Assembly (NCBI RefSeq): GCF_900184035.1
Contig: NZ_FXWP01000009.1
Span: 248,001 to 312,000 of the forward strand
Length of the DNA: 64,000 bases
Reading direction: 5' to 3'
Source: Kosakonia pseudosacchari
Lineage (GTDB): Bacteria; Pseudomonadota; Gammaproteobacteria; Enterobacterales; Enterobacteriaceae
Below are positions 18,858 through 27,210 of the stretch, in pieces. Each line of letters starts with the position of its first letter. Within the stretch, counting starts at the first letter, position 1. The notes beneath the pieces are model-generated. The model ran no database searches. It saw only the letters and a list, made by a program, of their open reading frames with translations, and had not been told where the DNA came from. The position numbers and the translations under genes were made by a program.

Positions 18858-19132
18858 GGTGTTTCTCCTGTTATGAGGCATGGAACTGAGATCCGGGTGT
18901 GGCGTCTGGCTTCATCCGTCATTTACGGCTTTAGAATTAATGGTTTAGACGTGACATTCAAGAGCAGGGCAACATGCTGTAATACTTTCTGCGCCTTTCC
19001 CCTGGTTTAGGTAGGGTAAATAATCAGTAACCGCATTGTTAATAAGGTTATGAGCTGCGAGGGATGAATGTCATGCTATTGTCATCATCTGCCGCCAAAT
19101 TGTTGCTTTCTATAACAAAAGAGAGATTAACA

Positions 19133-19735
19133 ATGCATCTGGTGAAAAAACTATTGGCCGTCAGCGTTCTCTTATCCGCCTCGGTTCAGGCACACAATAT
19201 TCTTGAATTTCCGCAGCCGGAAAATAACCCGGAAGAGTTCTACGCGGTAACGGAAATCCCGGCGGGCGGCATCATTAAGTATGAAACGGACGCCAAAACC
19301 GGTTTTATCGTGGCTGACCGCTTCCAGTCTATGCCGGTGGCTTACCCGGCGAACTATGGCTCGCTGACGCAGTCGCTGGCGGGAGATGGCGATCCGCTGG
19401 ATGTGATTTTCTACACTCGCGCGCCGCTGGCACCGGGAACGCTGATCAAACTGCGCCCGATTGGCGTGCTAAAAATGATTGATGGTGGCGAAACGGATGA
19501 CAAAATTGTTGCCGTACCGGCCAGCAAAATCGACCCGACCTATGACGACATTAAAAACATCACCGATTTGCCTGCAATCGAGCAGCAACGGCTGGAGGCA
19601 TTCTTCCGCGTTTACAAACAGTTGCCGGATGGACGTAAAAAAGTGGAGCTGAACGGTTTTAACGACGCCGCAACCGCGAAGCAGGAAATCAAACAGGCAT
19701 GGGATGCCTGGAAAGCGAAAAAAACGCAGCAGTAA
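19133..19735 (+). CDS. exported family I inorganic pyrophosphatase
   Basis: A 200-residue inorganic diphosphatase. The family I active-site signature DGDPLDV is present near residue 85 of the precursor, with YPANYGSL before it and DDKIVAVP after it, all supplying Mg and PPi ligands. Unlike the housekeeping enzyme Ppa, it begins with a clear signal peptide (MHLVKKLLAVSVLLSASVQA), implying periplasmic PPi hydrolysis. ATG 19133 has AGAGAGA upstream and gives exactly the signal peptide; the longer frame from 19064 would bury it. It is monocistronic, divergent from adhP, and followed by a terminator. Confidence 0.85.
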   Translation: MHLVKKLLAVSVLLSASVQAHNILEFPQPENNPEEFYAVTEIPAGGIIKYETDAKTGFIVADRFQSMPVAYPANYGSLTQSLAGDGDPLDVIFYTRAPLAPGTLIKLRPIGVLKMIDGGETDDKIVAVPASKIDPTYDDIKNITDLPAIEQQRLEAFFRVYKQLPDGRKKVELNGFNDAATAKQEIKQAWDAWKAKKTQQ

Positions 19736-20002
19736 AACCGCCTGCACATGTTGATGGCGTTGATTGCGCTTCTGCGGGGCATACTCACTAAAAAGTCACT
19801 GTCGACTCTGCACGAAGTCAATCTCAAGACAATAAGCCCCCGCCTGTTGCTGACTTTCTTCACCGGCGGCGAGGTTAATAAATATCCTCCGGCATAGCCG
19901 GGGGTTTTTCAGATGCCCCTGTAAGGCTCTGTTACCCGCCGCGCCCACGATCTGACATTTGCATCGCACGCTGTTAATTACGGCCCGTTTAAAGACAAAA
20001 AA
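19736..20002. other. intergenic region with terminator and unassigned structured segment
   Basis: There is no convincing gene here. The first 150 bases contain a segment (about 19787-19880) that in one frame reads LTKKSL then HEV, faintly like the LTRKSLCE core of Hok toxins but with no start, membrane helix or preserved Cys. AAGCCCCCG at about 19830 could also pair with the terminator arm CCGGGGG. It might be a decayed hok-type remnant or a small RNA. Confidence 0.3.
19886..19909 (+). terminator. rho-independent terminator downstream of the pyrophosphatase
   Basis: CCTCCGGC (19886-19893) pairs with GCCGGGGG (19897-19904), one G-T wobble, followed by TTTTT. Confidence 0.75.
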
Positions 20003-20024
20003 ACAGGCGCCTTGCGGCGCCTGT
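19996..20024 (-). terminator. rho-independent terminator of the ABC-F gene
   Basis: ACAGGCGCC (20003-20011) pairs with GGCGCCTGT (20016-20024) across a 4-nt loop. The minus strand continues into a T-run, seen as A on the plus strand at 19997-20003. Confidence 0.9.
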
Positions 20025-20035
20025 TTACTGTGGTA

Positions 20036-21742
20036 CTACAACCTCTGTTGAAGGCGTGCAATCTCCTCGCGCCACTGCGCCTGAAGCTGCGGTTTCTGGT
20101 GCTTCGCTTTACGCGCCAGGTCTTCTGCCAGTTGGGTTTCAAGCTTAATTAACCGCTCCAGAAGGGCATCAATATCCTCTGGCTCAGCGGCGGCATTAAG
20201 CGCAACCGGCGCTGCCTGCTCGTGACGGACACTTTCGCGCAGGCGTTCAAACACCGCCTCCGCATCATGCCATTCGCTCAGTTCACCGTTTTCCACCAGC
20301 CAGAAGCGATTACAGCTACTGCTGATAAGCGCTCTGTCGTGGCTGACCAGCAACACGCCGCCGCTGAACTGCTGCAGCGTTTGCGCCAACGCCTCTTTGC
20401 CTGCCATATCCAGATGGTTGGTTGGCTCATCCAGCATCAGCAGATTAAAGCGCGCCAGCGACAGGCCGACAAACAGCAGCCGTGAACGCTCGCCGCCGCT
20501 CAGTGTCGCCACGCGCTGCCCGTGACGCGCCCAGGCAAAACCGGCGCTGATGAGCGCCATTTTGCGATCCTGCGGCGTGGGGGCAAACGGCTCCAGCGCG
20601 TCAAACAGCGTGGCGTCATCCGGCAACTGGTGCAGCGTCTGGTCGTAGTAACCCGCGTTCAGACGGGGATGCAGACGCAACCCGGATACGCTTTCCTGCT
20701 GATAAGCCCGCCAGATAAGACGCAGCAGCGAGGATTTCCCGCAGCCGTTACGCCCGACAATGGCGACGCGATCGCCACTTTTCAGCCGCGCAACCGGCAC
20801 CTGAAACAGCTCCGGTAACCCTGGCGCAGGCGGAACCGCCAGCTGTTCCATCTCCAGCAGACGGTCGGCCCTGAGCTCCTCGCCATGCAGCGCCAGCCGC
20901 CACTGGCTGCCCTCGGTCAGTTCGGTCTGGCTCTCTTTCAGACGCTCGACCTGGCGCTCCATCTGTTTTGCTTTGCGCGCCAGATCTTCATTGTCGTAGA
21001 CGCGCCCCCAGGTGGCCAGCCGTTTGGCGCTGGCAGTAACGCGGTCGATCTCCTTTTGCTCCGCTTTGTGACGCAGGGCATCGCTCTCATCCCGCGCTTC
21101 CAGCGCCAGACGCGCCGCGCTACAGGGGAGCGCGAAGCTGTGCAGCGTGTGGTCACGCAGGATCCAACTGCCATTGGTCACCGCATCCAGTAACGCCGCG
21201 TCGTGCGACACCATTACGAAACTGCCGGACCAGCTTTGCAGAAACTGTTCCAGCCACAGCAAGGTGGGCAGATCGAGGTGGTTACCGGGCTCGTCGAGCA
21301 GCAGCAGATCCGGTTCGCGGATCAGCGCCCGCGCCAGCAGCAAGCGGGTATGTTGCCCGCCGCTCAGCGTGGCGGCCGTTAAAGCGATTTCCTGTGGACT
21401 CAGCCCCATGCTGGCTAATAATGATTCGCCGCGCCAGCGCTGACTGTCGCGCTCAAGTGCCGGAAGCTGCGCCAGCACCGCATCAAGCAGCGCCATGGAT
21501 AACAGGGCATCGGGCAGATGTTGCTCAACGCGCGCCAGCAGGCACTGGTTCGCCACCGTCACATTGCCGGAAAGCGGGGAGAGTGAACCGTCCAGCACTT
21601 TTAGCAGCGTACTTTTACCGCAGCCATTGTCGCCAATAAGCCCAAGGCGATCGCCTTTTTTCAGGGTGAAGGAGAGATCGGAGAATAACGGACCAAACGC
21701 CGTTTCAACACGCAGAGATTGTGCAGATAATAATGTGCTCAT
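20036..21742 (-). CDS. ABC-F family ATPase (ribosome-associated)
   Basis: A 568-residue soluble protein with two ABC domains and no membrane segment, the ABC-F layout. Domain 1 (about 1-215) has GDNGCGKST, LSGGQHTRLLLARAL and DEPGNHLDL. A charged, coiled-coil-prone linker (about 215-300) follows. Domain 2 (about 300-510) has GRNGCGKSS, LSGGERSRLLFVGL and LDEPTNHLD. The C-terminal 50 residues form another charged helix. ABC-F proteins act on the ribosomal E site, either as translation factors (EttA, Uup) or as antibiotic-protection proteins. It does not read as a close EttA, Uup, YbiT or YheS copy. Domain 1 has DEPGNHLD where DEPTNHLD is usual. A leader ORF and alternative hairpins upstream suggest induction by ribosome stalling. 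Confidence 0.85.
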   Translation of the reverse strand: MSTLLSAQSLRVETAFGPLFSDLSFTLKKGDRLGLIGDNGCGKSTLLKVLDGSLSPLSGNVTVANQCLLARVEQHLPDALLSMALLDAVLAQLPALERDSQRWRGESLLASMGLSPQEIALTAATLSGGQHTRLLLARALIREPDLLLLDEPGNHLDLPTLLWLEQFLQSWSGSFVMVSHDAALLDAVTNGSWILRDHTLHSFALPCSAARLALEARDESDALRHKAEQKEIDRVTASAKRLATWGRVYDNEDLARKAKQMERQVERLKESQTELTEGSQWRLALHGEELRADRLLEMEQLAVPPAPGLPELFQVPVARLKSGDRVAIVGRNGCGKSSLLRLIWRAYQQESVSGLRLHPRLNAGYYDQTLHQLPDDATLFDALEPFAPTPQDRKMALISAGFAWARHGQRVATLSGGERSRLLFVGLSLARFNLLMLDEPTNHLDMAGKEALAQTLQQFSGGVLLVSHDRALISSSCNRFWLVENGELSEWHDAEAVFERLRESVRHEQAAPVALNAAAEPEDIDALLERLIKLETQLAEDLARKAKHQKPQLQAQWREEIARLQQRL

Positions 21743-21748
21743 TGCTTA

Positions 21749-21877
21749 CTCAAGAGTTACAGGCACGCGTGTGCCTCGTCAAACATCGCTGACGATAACC
21801 TGGTAAGCCCAAGGGAAGGGATTGTTGTCTTCGCTCAAGCCGAAGTTATCGCAGCACGATACCGATAACGCTTGAGC
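21749..21877 (-). promoter_or_regulatory. candidate attenuator between leader ORF and ABC-F gene
   Basis: On the minus strand, GCTCAAGC (21877-21870) pairs with GCTTGAGC (21840-21833) and GTTATCG (21869-21863) pairs with CGATAAC (21851-21845), a 15-bp stem with a 4-nt bulge that includes the end of the leader ORF. A second GTTATCG lies at 21799-21793 and can compete for the same CGATAAC. CTTGAG (21754-21749), at the ABC-F ribosome site, can compete for the CTCAAG arm. A third hairpin, AGGCAC/GTGCCT, spans 21761-21776. Mutually exclusive pairing is the hallmark of translation attenuators. Confidence 0.6.
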
Positions 21878-21929
21878 TGGCGCGATCGCCAAATGCATGT
21901 GAATAGTCAAACAATTCACAATACAGCAT
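21846..21929 (-). CDS. 27-residue leader peptide upstream of the ABC-F gene
   Basis: An ATG at 21929 with a near-perfect ribosome site (AAGGAGGCTACTT) opens a 27-codon frame ending in TAA at 21846. The peptide starts MLYCELFDYSHAF and ends SSVIGIVLR. Its last codons form the upstream arms of a long hairpin, and the ABC-F start lies about 100 bases downstream. A ribosome stalled in the leader would open that hairpin. This is the organisation seen before drug-inducible resistance genes, including several ABC-F genes; stalling is inferred. Confidence 0.65.
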   Translation of the reverse strand: MLYCELFDYSHAFGDRASSSVIGIVLR

Positions 21930-22008
21930 AAGTAGCCTCCTTTTTTATATTCAGTAAGTTAATGGGTGAAAAGGAGTTTAGCGGGGAAGTGAATGTTTTA
22001 CCAGCGGG

Positions 22009-22034
22009 AAAAAAAACCGGCGCCGCAGCGCCGG
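22009..22034 (-). terminator. rho-independent terminator of maeA
   Basis: CCGGCGC (22017-22023) pairs with GCGCCGG (22028-22034) across CGCA, with eight T on the minus strand after the stem (22009-22016). Confidence 0.9.
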
Positions 22035-22043
22035 ATAAGCAGG

Positions 22044-23747
22044 TTAGATAGACGTACGGCGGTAGCTGCGGTACTTCGGCTCCCAGAAGTTGTCGTCAAT
22101 GGATTGCTTGAGCGCTTCGGCAGAGGTTTTCGCCGCCAGGCCTTGCTGTTGCGCCATTTTGCCGACGGCGAAAGCAATGGCGCGTGAGACTTGCTGAATG
22201 TCTTTCAGCTCCGGCAGCACCAGCCCTTCACCGTTGAGCAGCAGCGGGGAGTATTCCGCCAGCGTTTCGCTCGCCGCCATCAGCATGTCGTCGGTAATGC
22301 GCGACGCGCCACTGGAGATAACGCCCAGGCCAATGCCGGGGAAGATGTAGGCGTTGTTGCACTGGGCAATCGGGTAGGTTTTGTCTTTCCACTGCACCGG
22401 TGAGAACGGGCTGCCGGTCGCAACCAGCGCCATCCCATCAGTCCAGCTGATAATATCCTGCGGTGTCGCCTCAACACGGGACGTCGGGTTTGACAGCGGC
22501 ATGATAATCGGTCGCGGGCAGTGTTTATGCATTTCGCGGATGATCTCTTCCGTGAACAGCCCGGTCTGGCCGGAGACGCCGATCAGAATATCCGGGCGTA
22601 CGTTACGTACCACATCAAGCAGGGAGAGGGCTTCGTTCTGCGCGCCGGTGTCCCAGTTTTGCAGGTTTTCGCGTTTTTGCACCAGCTTGCTCTGGAACGG
22701 CAGCAAATTCGGCATTTCGTCTGTCAGCAGACCAAAACGGTCAACCATATAGACCTTCTGGCGGGCGTCCGCTTCGCTCAATCCTTCACGCTGGGTCTGC
22801 GCAATGATTTGTTCGGCGATACCACAGCCGGCGGAGCCCGCGCCAAGGAAGACGATTTTCTGCTGGCTGAGCTGGCTGCCCGCCGCGCGGCTCGCCGCAA
22901 TCAGCGTACCAACAGTGACTGCCGCCGTGCCCTGGATGTCATCGTTAAAGCAGCAGATTTCATCGCGATAGCGGTTCAGCAGCGGCATGGCATTTTTCTG
23001 CGCGAAGTCTTCAAATTGCAGCAGCGCGTCCGGCCAGCGCTGTTTCACCGCCTGGATAAATTCATCAACAAAAGCGTAATACTCATCCCCGGTGATACGC
23101 GGGTGACGCGAACCCATATAGAGCGGATCGTTAATCAACTGCTGATTGTTGGTGCCCACATCCAGCACCACAGGCAGGGTGTAAGCCGGGCTGATACCAC
23201 CGCAGGAGGTGTAAAGCGACAGTTTGCCGATCGGAATCCCCATGCCGCCAATCCCCTGGTCGCCAAGACCAAGAATGCGTTCCCCGTCGGTCACGACAAT
23301 CACTTTGATGTTGTGGTTCGGCACGTTTTGCAGGATATCGTCCATGCTGGCGCGGTTCTGCCAGGAGATGAACACCCCGCGTGCGCGGCGGTAAATATCA
23401 GAAAAACGTTCACACGCCCAGCCAACAGTTGGGGTGTAGATCACCGGCATCATCTCTTCGAGATGATTTTCCACCAGCCGGTAGAAGAGGGTTTCATTGG
23501 TGTCCTGAATATTACGCAGATAGATGTGCTTATCGATGTCGGTTTTAAAGCCCTGATACTGCAACCAGGCGCGTTCGGCTTGTTCTTCAATGGTTTCAAC
23601 CACTTCTGGCAGCAGGCCAAGCAGGTTGAAGTTGCTGCGCTCTTCCATGCTGAAGGCGCTGCCTTTGTTCAGCAACGGAAATTCCAGCAACACGGGTCCA
23701 GCGTAAGGGATATATAACGATCGGTTTTTATTATGCTTTGCATTCAT
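22044..23747 (-). CDS. maeA: NAD-dependent malic enzyme
   Basis: A 567-residue oxidative-decarboxylating malate dehydrogenase converting malate to pyruvate and CO2 with NAD, a gluconeogenic and anaplerotic enzyme of the cytosol. Signatures: [15 protein letters not shown], the malate-binding [16 protein letters not shown] (read from the [15 protein letters not shown] segment), the divalent metal-binding NDDIQGTA segment and the Rossmann [13 protein letters not shown]. Sequence and length (565 in E. coli) are essentially MaeA/SfcA over the whole protein, with a short variable N-terminus ([17 protein letters not shown]). The start has AAGGAG-like bases (AGGAGCTGTAAG) upstream on the minus strand. 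Confidence 0.97.
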   Translation of the reverse strand: MNAKHNKNRSLYIPYAGPVLLEFPLLNKGSAFSMEERSNFNLLGLLPEVVETIEEQAERAWLQYQGFKTDIDKHIYLRNIQDTNETLFYRLVENHLEEMMPVIYTPTVGWACERFSDIYRRARGVFISWQNRASMDDILQNVPNHNIKVIVVTDGERILGLGDQGIGGMGIPIGKLSLYTSCGGISPAYTLPVVLDVGTNNQQLINDPLYMGSRHPRITGDEYYAFVDEFIQAVKQRWPDALLQFEDFAQKNAMPLLNRYRDEICCFNDDIQGTAAVTVGTLIAASRAAGSQLSQQKIVFLGAGSAGCGIAEQIIAQTQREGLSEADARQKVYMVDRFGLLTDEMPNLLPFQSKLVQKRENLQNWDTGAQNEALSLLDVVRNVRPDILIGVSGQTGLFTEEIIREMHKHCPRPIIMPLSNPTSRVEATPQDIISWTDGMALVATGSPFSPVQWKDKTYPIAQCNNAYIFPGIGLGVISSGASRITDDMLMAASETLAEYSPLLLNGEGLVLPELKDIQQVSRAIAFAVGKMAQQQGLAAKTSAEALKQSIDDNFWEPKYRSYRRTSI

Positions 23748-23897
23748 CTTACAGCTCCTTGATCAACTTTCTCCCGTGGGGGTGAGTCACGGACCGGTAC
23801 AGCGGCGGGCGCAAGTATAAAGCATCGCTTCAGCAAATACTTCCCGATCGCAGTATTCGTTGATTGAATTTTTATCATTATCAAGGAGAAGATGAGG

Positions 23898-23923
23898 GCA
23901 AAAGCCACCCCGAACGGGGTGGC
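23898..23923 (-). terminator. rho-independent terminator of sra
   Basis: GCCACCCCG (23904-23912) and CGGGGTGGC (23915-23923) form a 9-bp stem; the minus strand continues TTTTGCC. It lies 14 bases after the sra stop. Confidence 0.85.
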
Positions 23924-23936
23924 AGGGATGGAATCA

Positions 23937-24074
23937 TTAGCCAGCGCGGCGATGACGCCCGGAACGGTGAGCGACCACCGTCTCTTCCTGGTTGTCTTTG
24001 GTGACAACTTTGCGGGTGTTCGACACTTTGTAATCCAGTCCCATTAGATGACGTGCCTGACGGTTCGATTTCAT
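23937..24074 (-). CDS. sra: stationary-phase-induced ribosome-associated protein Sra (RpsV)
   Basis: A 45-residue basic protein, too short for default gene calling. It begins MKSNRQARHLMGLDYKVSN, nearly the N-terminus of E. coli Sra, and ends in an Arg/His-rich tail. Length equals E. coli Sra (45). The protein binds the 30S subunit and accumulates in stationary phase. TAAGGAGTAAGC precedes the ATG. Its place beside maeA is the E. coli order. It is followed by its own terminator. Confidence 0.95.
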   Translation of the reverse strand: MKSNRQARHLMGLDYKVSNTRKVVTKDNQEETVVAHRSGRHRRAG

Positions 24075-24553
24075 GCTTACTCCTTAATCCAGTTCAATGT
24101 TTCAAGGACAAGCCCGGCGACTGACCGGGCGAAATTCAATCTCATCATTGCGCGGTACAAAAAACGTACCGAATGGTTATCCTCGAACATCCCGGCACAA
24201 AGTGCAATAAGAAAAGTTACCTTTAGGCTTTATCGTGATAAATAAAGCCACCACGCAGGCAGAGTTATTCCTGTTCGCACCCAGAGTTTATGAGCAAATA
24301 CGACGAACACACTCAGTCGTAGTAGATAAGTCTTCTCTTATAGCGCGGCAATGCCATTATTTATTTGCGACGTACAGTTTAGCCACCTGCAAACACTGAA
24401 ATTACGTTTCTCTTTTTGTGTGATGAAAGGTTAAAAAAACAGGACAATCTTCAATATTGCGATGTTCGCCACTTTTATCTTCGATATTAATATGCTTTCT
24501 TAATGCCAATGGAATAATTAAAAACATTTCCGCAATGAGAAAGAGGCAATTCC
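24075..24553. other. 479-bp intergenic region between sra and the glycosyltransferase operon
   Basis: Contains the sra promoter side (unresolved) and the upstream region of the operon on the plus strand. A small dyad GCCCGG/CCGGGC lies at 24112-24130. From about 24240 the base composition turns AT-rich, continuous with the first gene of the operon, so the composition boundary sits inside this gap. No JUMPstart/ops-like GGCGGTAG motif, no integrase site and no ORF of convincing length is seen. Confidence 0.5.
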
Positions 24554-25912
24554 ATGAACAATCGAAATGGAGTGATTTTTATTTCTTTTGATGCTGTTGC
24601 ATTTTCAGGCATAACTGTTGAAGCGTTCAAAACAGCACAAGGATTGGTACACAAGGGAATTAAACCTTATCTTGATCTTGGTTACGATATCAAGATAGAC
24701 AAGGGAAAGTTCAATAAACCATATGAATGGGAGAATGCTATATACAAAGGCGGCTTTACGCTTGTGCGAATTAATGATATTGCCAGCATACCGGATTACA
24801 ACCCTCAATTTATTGAATATTCACATAATGTATTGATTAGCCAAAAAATATCGGTTTCATCAGCGGAACGTGAAAGAATTCTCTCTGTCATTGATAAAAC
24901 GGCGTGCCAACTGGCAAAGAAAATCGTGCGCCAATGGGAGCAACTCAATATCGGCACTGTTTTTGTTGAAAACGGTACGCTTCCGGAAAATATTATTTAT
25001 ACGAAAGCCCTATACATTGCTATCGATACATATGGAAATCGTTATGATTTAGAGCAATTCGTCACCTGGCGCGACCATGATTTAATGTGGAACAGCGAAA
25101 AAACGGTGATGAAATATGGAACCTACCCATACCCCTATGCCATCAAACCCATAAAATCTCGTTATATCACGTACGTGACGCTCAACGAGGATTTGAAAGA
25201 GAAGCTTGAAAGATGGTGCAACTATGCCGTTGAAGTTAAAGTAAAAAAGAACGCCTACAACTTTACTGACGCGCGAAGTCATAGTGATATGCGACGCAGC
25301 CTTGGTATTGGCTGTGATGATATATTGATTGCCCGAACCACGCGCCTGATCCCACAAAAACGACTTGACCGGGATATTTACCTGGTATCACGGCTTAATC
25401 AGTTATTTCAACAACACGGTCACGATGCGCGCGTATTTCTTGTCATCGCAGGCGATCCCCATGAGGCGCCAGAGTGTTATCAGTCGCTGGTTGATTTATC
25501 CAGAAAATTACAGCTTGAACCATTCATACATTTTATTGGTTGGTTGCAACATGGTTATATGCCCCCCGGCATGAACACTTATACCATTGAAGATTTATAT
25601 TACTCGTGCGATCTCGTTTCTTTCCTGACATCGTGGGATTACGACAGTTATGGCAATCCAATTGGTGAGGCGATCAGTCATCGGCGCTGTTACATTTCGA
25701 CACGTTACGAATATTATGACGAAGTTTATGGACAATATGGATTCTTTGCGCCAGTTATGGATATTTCGGCTGATAAAGATGATTTACCTGACGATGAGTT
25801 TATTCTCAGTGTTTATAAACTCATCACCAACAAACCGTTAATGTCAGAAATGGCTTATCAAAACTTTCTTATTGGTAAGAAAATACTTAGCAGCAAGAGC
25901 GTTGAGTCTTAA
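24554..25912 (+). CDS. GT-B fold glycosyltransferase (GT4-like)
   Basis: A 452-residue cytosolic protein with a Rossmann-like N-terminal half and a C-terminal glycosyl-transferase-1 domain: ARTTRLIPQKRLDRDI (the donor-phosphate Lys/Arg region near residue 262), VFLVIAGDPHEAP, HFIGWLQHG, and a DSYGNPIGEAISH segment near 370 corresponding to the donor-binding ExxG/E region of GT4 enzymes. Donor and acceptor are unknown. An AAGAGGC site precedes the ATG. It is first of six co-directional genes, the next starting 23 bp downstream. Its DNA is distinctly AT-rich against all neighbours, a sign of acquisition. Confidence 0.75.
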   Translation: MNNRNGVIFISFDAVAFSGITVEAFKTAQGLVHKGIKPYLDLGYDIKIDKGKFNKPYEWENAIYKGGFTLVRINDIASIPDYNPQFIEYSHNVLISQKISVSSAERERILSVIDKTACQLAKKIVRQWEQLNIGTVFVENGTLPENIIYTKALYIAIDTYGNRYDLEQFVTWRDHDLMWNSEKTVMKYGTYPYPYAIKPIKSRYITYVTLNEDLKEKLERWCNYAVEVKVKKNAYNFTDARSHSDMRRSLGIGCDDILIARTTRLIPQKRLDRDIYLVSRLNQLFQQHGHDARVFLVIAGDPHEAPECYQSLVDLSRKLQLEPFIHFIGWLQHGYMPPGMNTYTIEDLYYSCDLVSFLTSWDYDSYGNPIGEAISHRRCYISTRYEYYDEVYGQYGFFAPVMDISADKDDLPDDEFILSVYKLITNKPLMSEMAYQNFLIGKKILSSKSVES

Positions 25913-25935
25913 TTAATACTCAGGGAGTGGTATAT

Positions 25936-27210
25936 ATGCGTAACAATGTTTATGTTTCTATTGTTTTGCCCGTTTATAACGAGAGCGACAGAATTAATTC
26001 TGTGCTTATGTCGCTACTTAATCAAAGAACGCGTAATAACATGCTGACGCATGATAACTGGGAACTGATCGTGGTGGATAATAATTCCACCGATGATTCA
26101 GTCGCGCAAATAGAGGATTTTCATCGACTCAATCCGGCAATGGATATTCATATCATCAAGGAAACCACGCAGGGTGTCTCCTCCGCGCGAAAATGCGGAA
26201 TGGACTACGCATCGCTGCGTGCAAAAGCCCGGGATAAACGCCTTGGCGTCGACCGAAAACACTATATCGTTTCGGCCGATGCGGACTGTACCGTGGACAG
26301 CTGGTGGCTGCACACGCTAATTGAAAAAATGGTCGAGGAAGCAGGGGATTTAGGCACCTGTAATTACTACTACAACGAAAACGACTTCCGGCTGCGCCCG
26401 AACCTGTTTGCGGAGATCCAGAAAACGCTGCGCTGCCGCGATGTCTCATTTTCGCTGTTTGGTGGCTTCCCGGATGGCAAGGGTTTTGCCGTGGAACGCA
26501 CGATGTACGATAAGGTTGGCGGCATTGAAATCTTTTACCAGCTCAGTAACGGCCGGTTTGTCGAGCATCTTTCCGATGACTGGGATTTCGGTATTCGCGT
26601 GATCGCCGCTGGCGGGAAACCTGTCTACGCGCGCGATTCTCACGTTGAAATCAACAGCCGCCGCGTAGACACCATTCTGCAGGAAGTGATAACCGGTGTC
26701 GCTTATGGGCACGATGGCATCATCATCATGAAAGATGTCCGCCCGGAAGGGGGACAGCAAACCACACTTCGCGACACGACACCGGCGCAATCATTGCAGG
26801 CCTGGCACTACTCCATCAAAGATTACGTGCCGAAAAACATTGTGCTGCCGGTGCTGCTCAACCCGCATCTGCTGTTGGACAGCGACGCTGTGCGAGACTT
26901 CTTCGGTCCGGTGGTGGCCGATCGCCTGTTCCGGCGCATTGAGGCCATTAAACACGAAACGCGGATTATCGATTTCACCCCCATCCACGCCTATAAAACG
27001 CCCGCTTACCGGCTCTATTTCGAGTTTCGCGACGAGATTTTCAGCGCCATGCGCCGCGCAATGGGCGAAGACATTGGTTTTCCACCGCCGCTGCCAGCCT
27101 GTTTTGACGAAGTTAAAGAGAGCGATTTCCAGCGTTTCGTCTGGTATTTCTGTGAGGATCGCGAATCCGGCATGGCGCATAACTACTTTGCCAACGGAGG
27201 CGTATTCTGA
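25936..27210 (+). CDS. family 2 glycosyltransferase (GT-A fold)
   Basis: A 424-residue glycosyltransferase. It opens with the GT2 nucleotide-sugar motif VSIVLPVYNE, followed by VVDNNSTDDS and the DxD-type metal site SADADCT near residue 116. A late DDWDFGIRV segment near 215 is the usual ED/DD catalytic-base region. No membrane helices are evident, so it probably acts on a soluble or lipid-linked acceptor. The C-terminal 150 residues show no domain I recognise. ATG 25936 has CAGGGAG ten bases before it. Base composition shifts from AT-rich at its 5' end to host-like GC by its middle. The stop overlaps the radical SAM start (TGATG). Confidence 0.8.
   Translation: MRNNVYVSIVLPVYNESDRINSVLMSLLNQRTRNNMLTHDNWELIVVDNNSTDDSVAQIEDFHRLNPAMDIHIIKETTQGVSSARKCGMDYASLRAKARDKRLGVDRKHYIVSADADCTVDSWWLHTLIEKMVEEAGDLGTCNYYYNENDFRLRPNLFAEIQKTLRCRDVSFSLFGGFPDGKGFAVERTMYDKVGGIEIFYQLSNGRFVEHLSDDWDFGIRVIAAGGKPVYARDSHVEINSRRVDTILQEVITGVAYGHDGIIIMKDVRPEGGQQTTLRDTTPAQSLQAWHYSIKDYVPKNIVLPVLLNPHLLLDSDAVRDFFGPVVADRLFRRIEAIKHETRIIDFTPIHAYKTPAYRLYFEFRDEIFSAMRRAMGEDIGFPPPLPACFDEVKESDFQRFVWYFCEDRESGMAHNYFANGGVF

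Noticed and set aside
22521-23717. 398-residue open frame on the plus strand within maeA
   Set aside because: It is antisense to the near-identical full-length MaeA coding sequence and has no domain or ribosome site.
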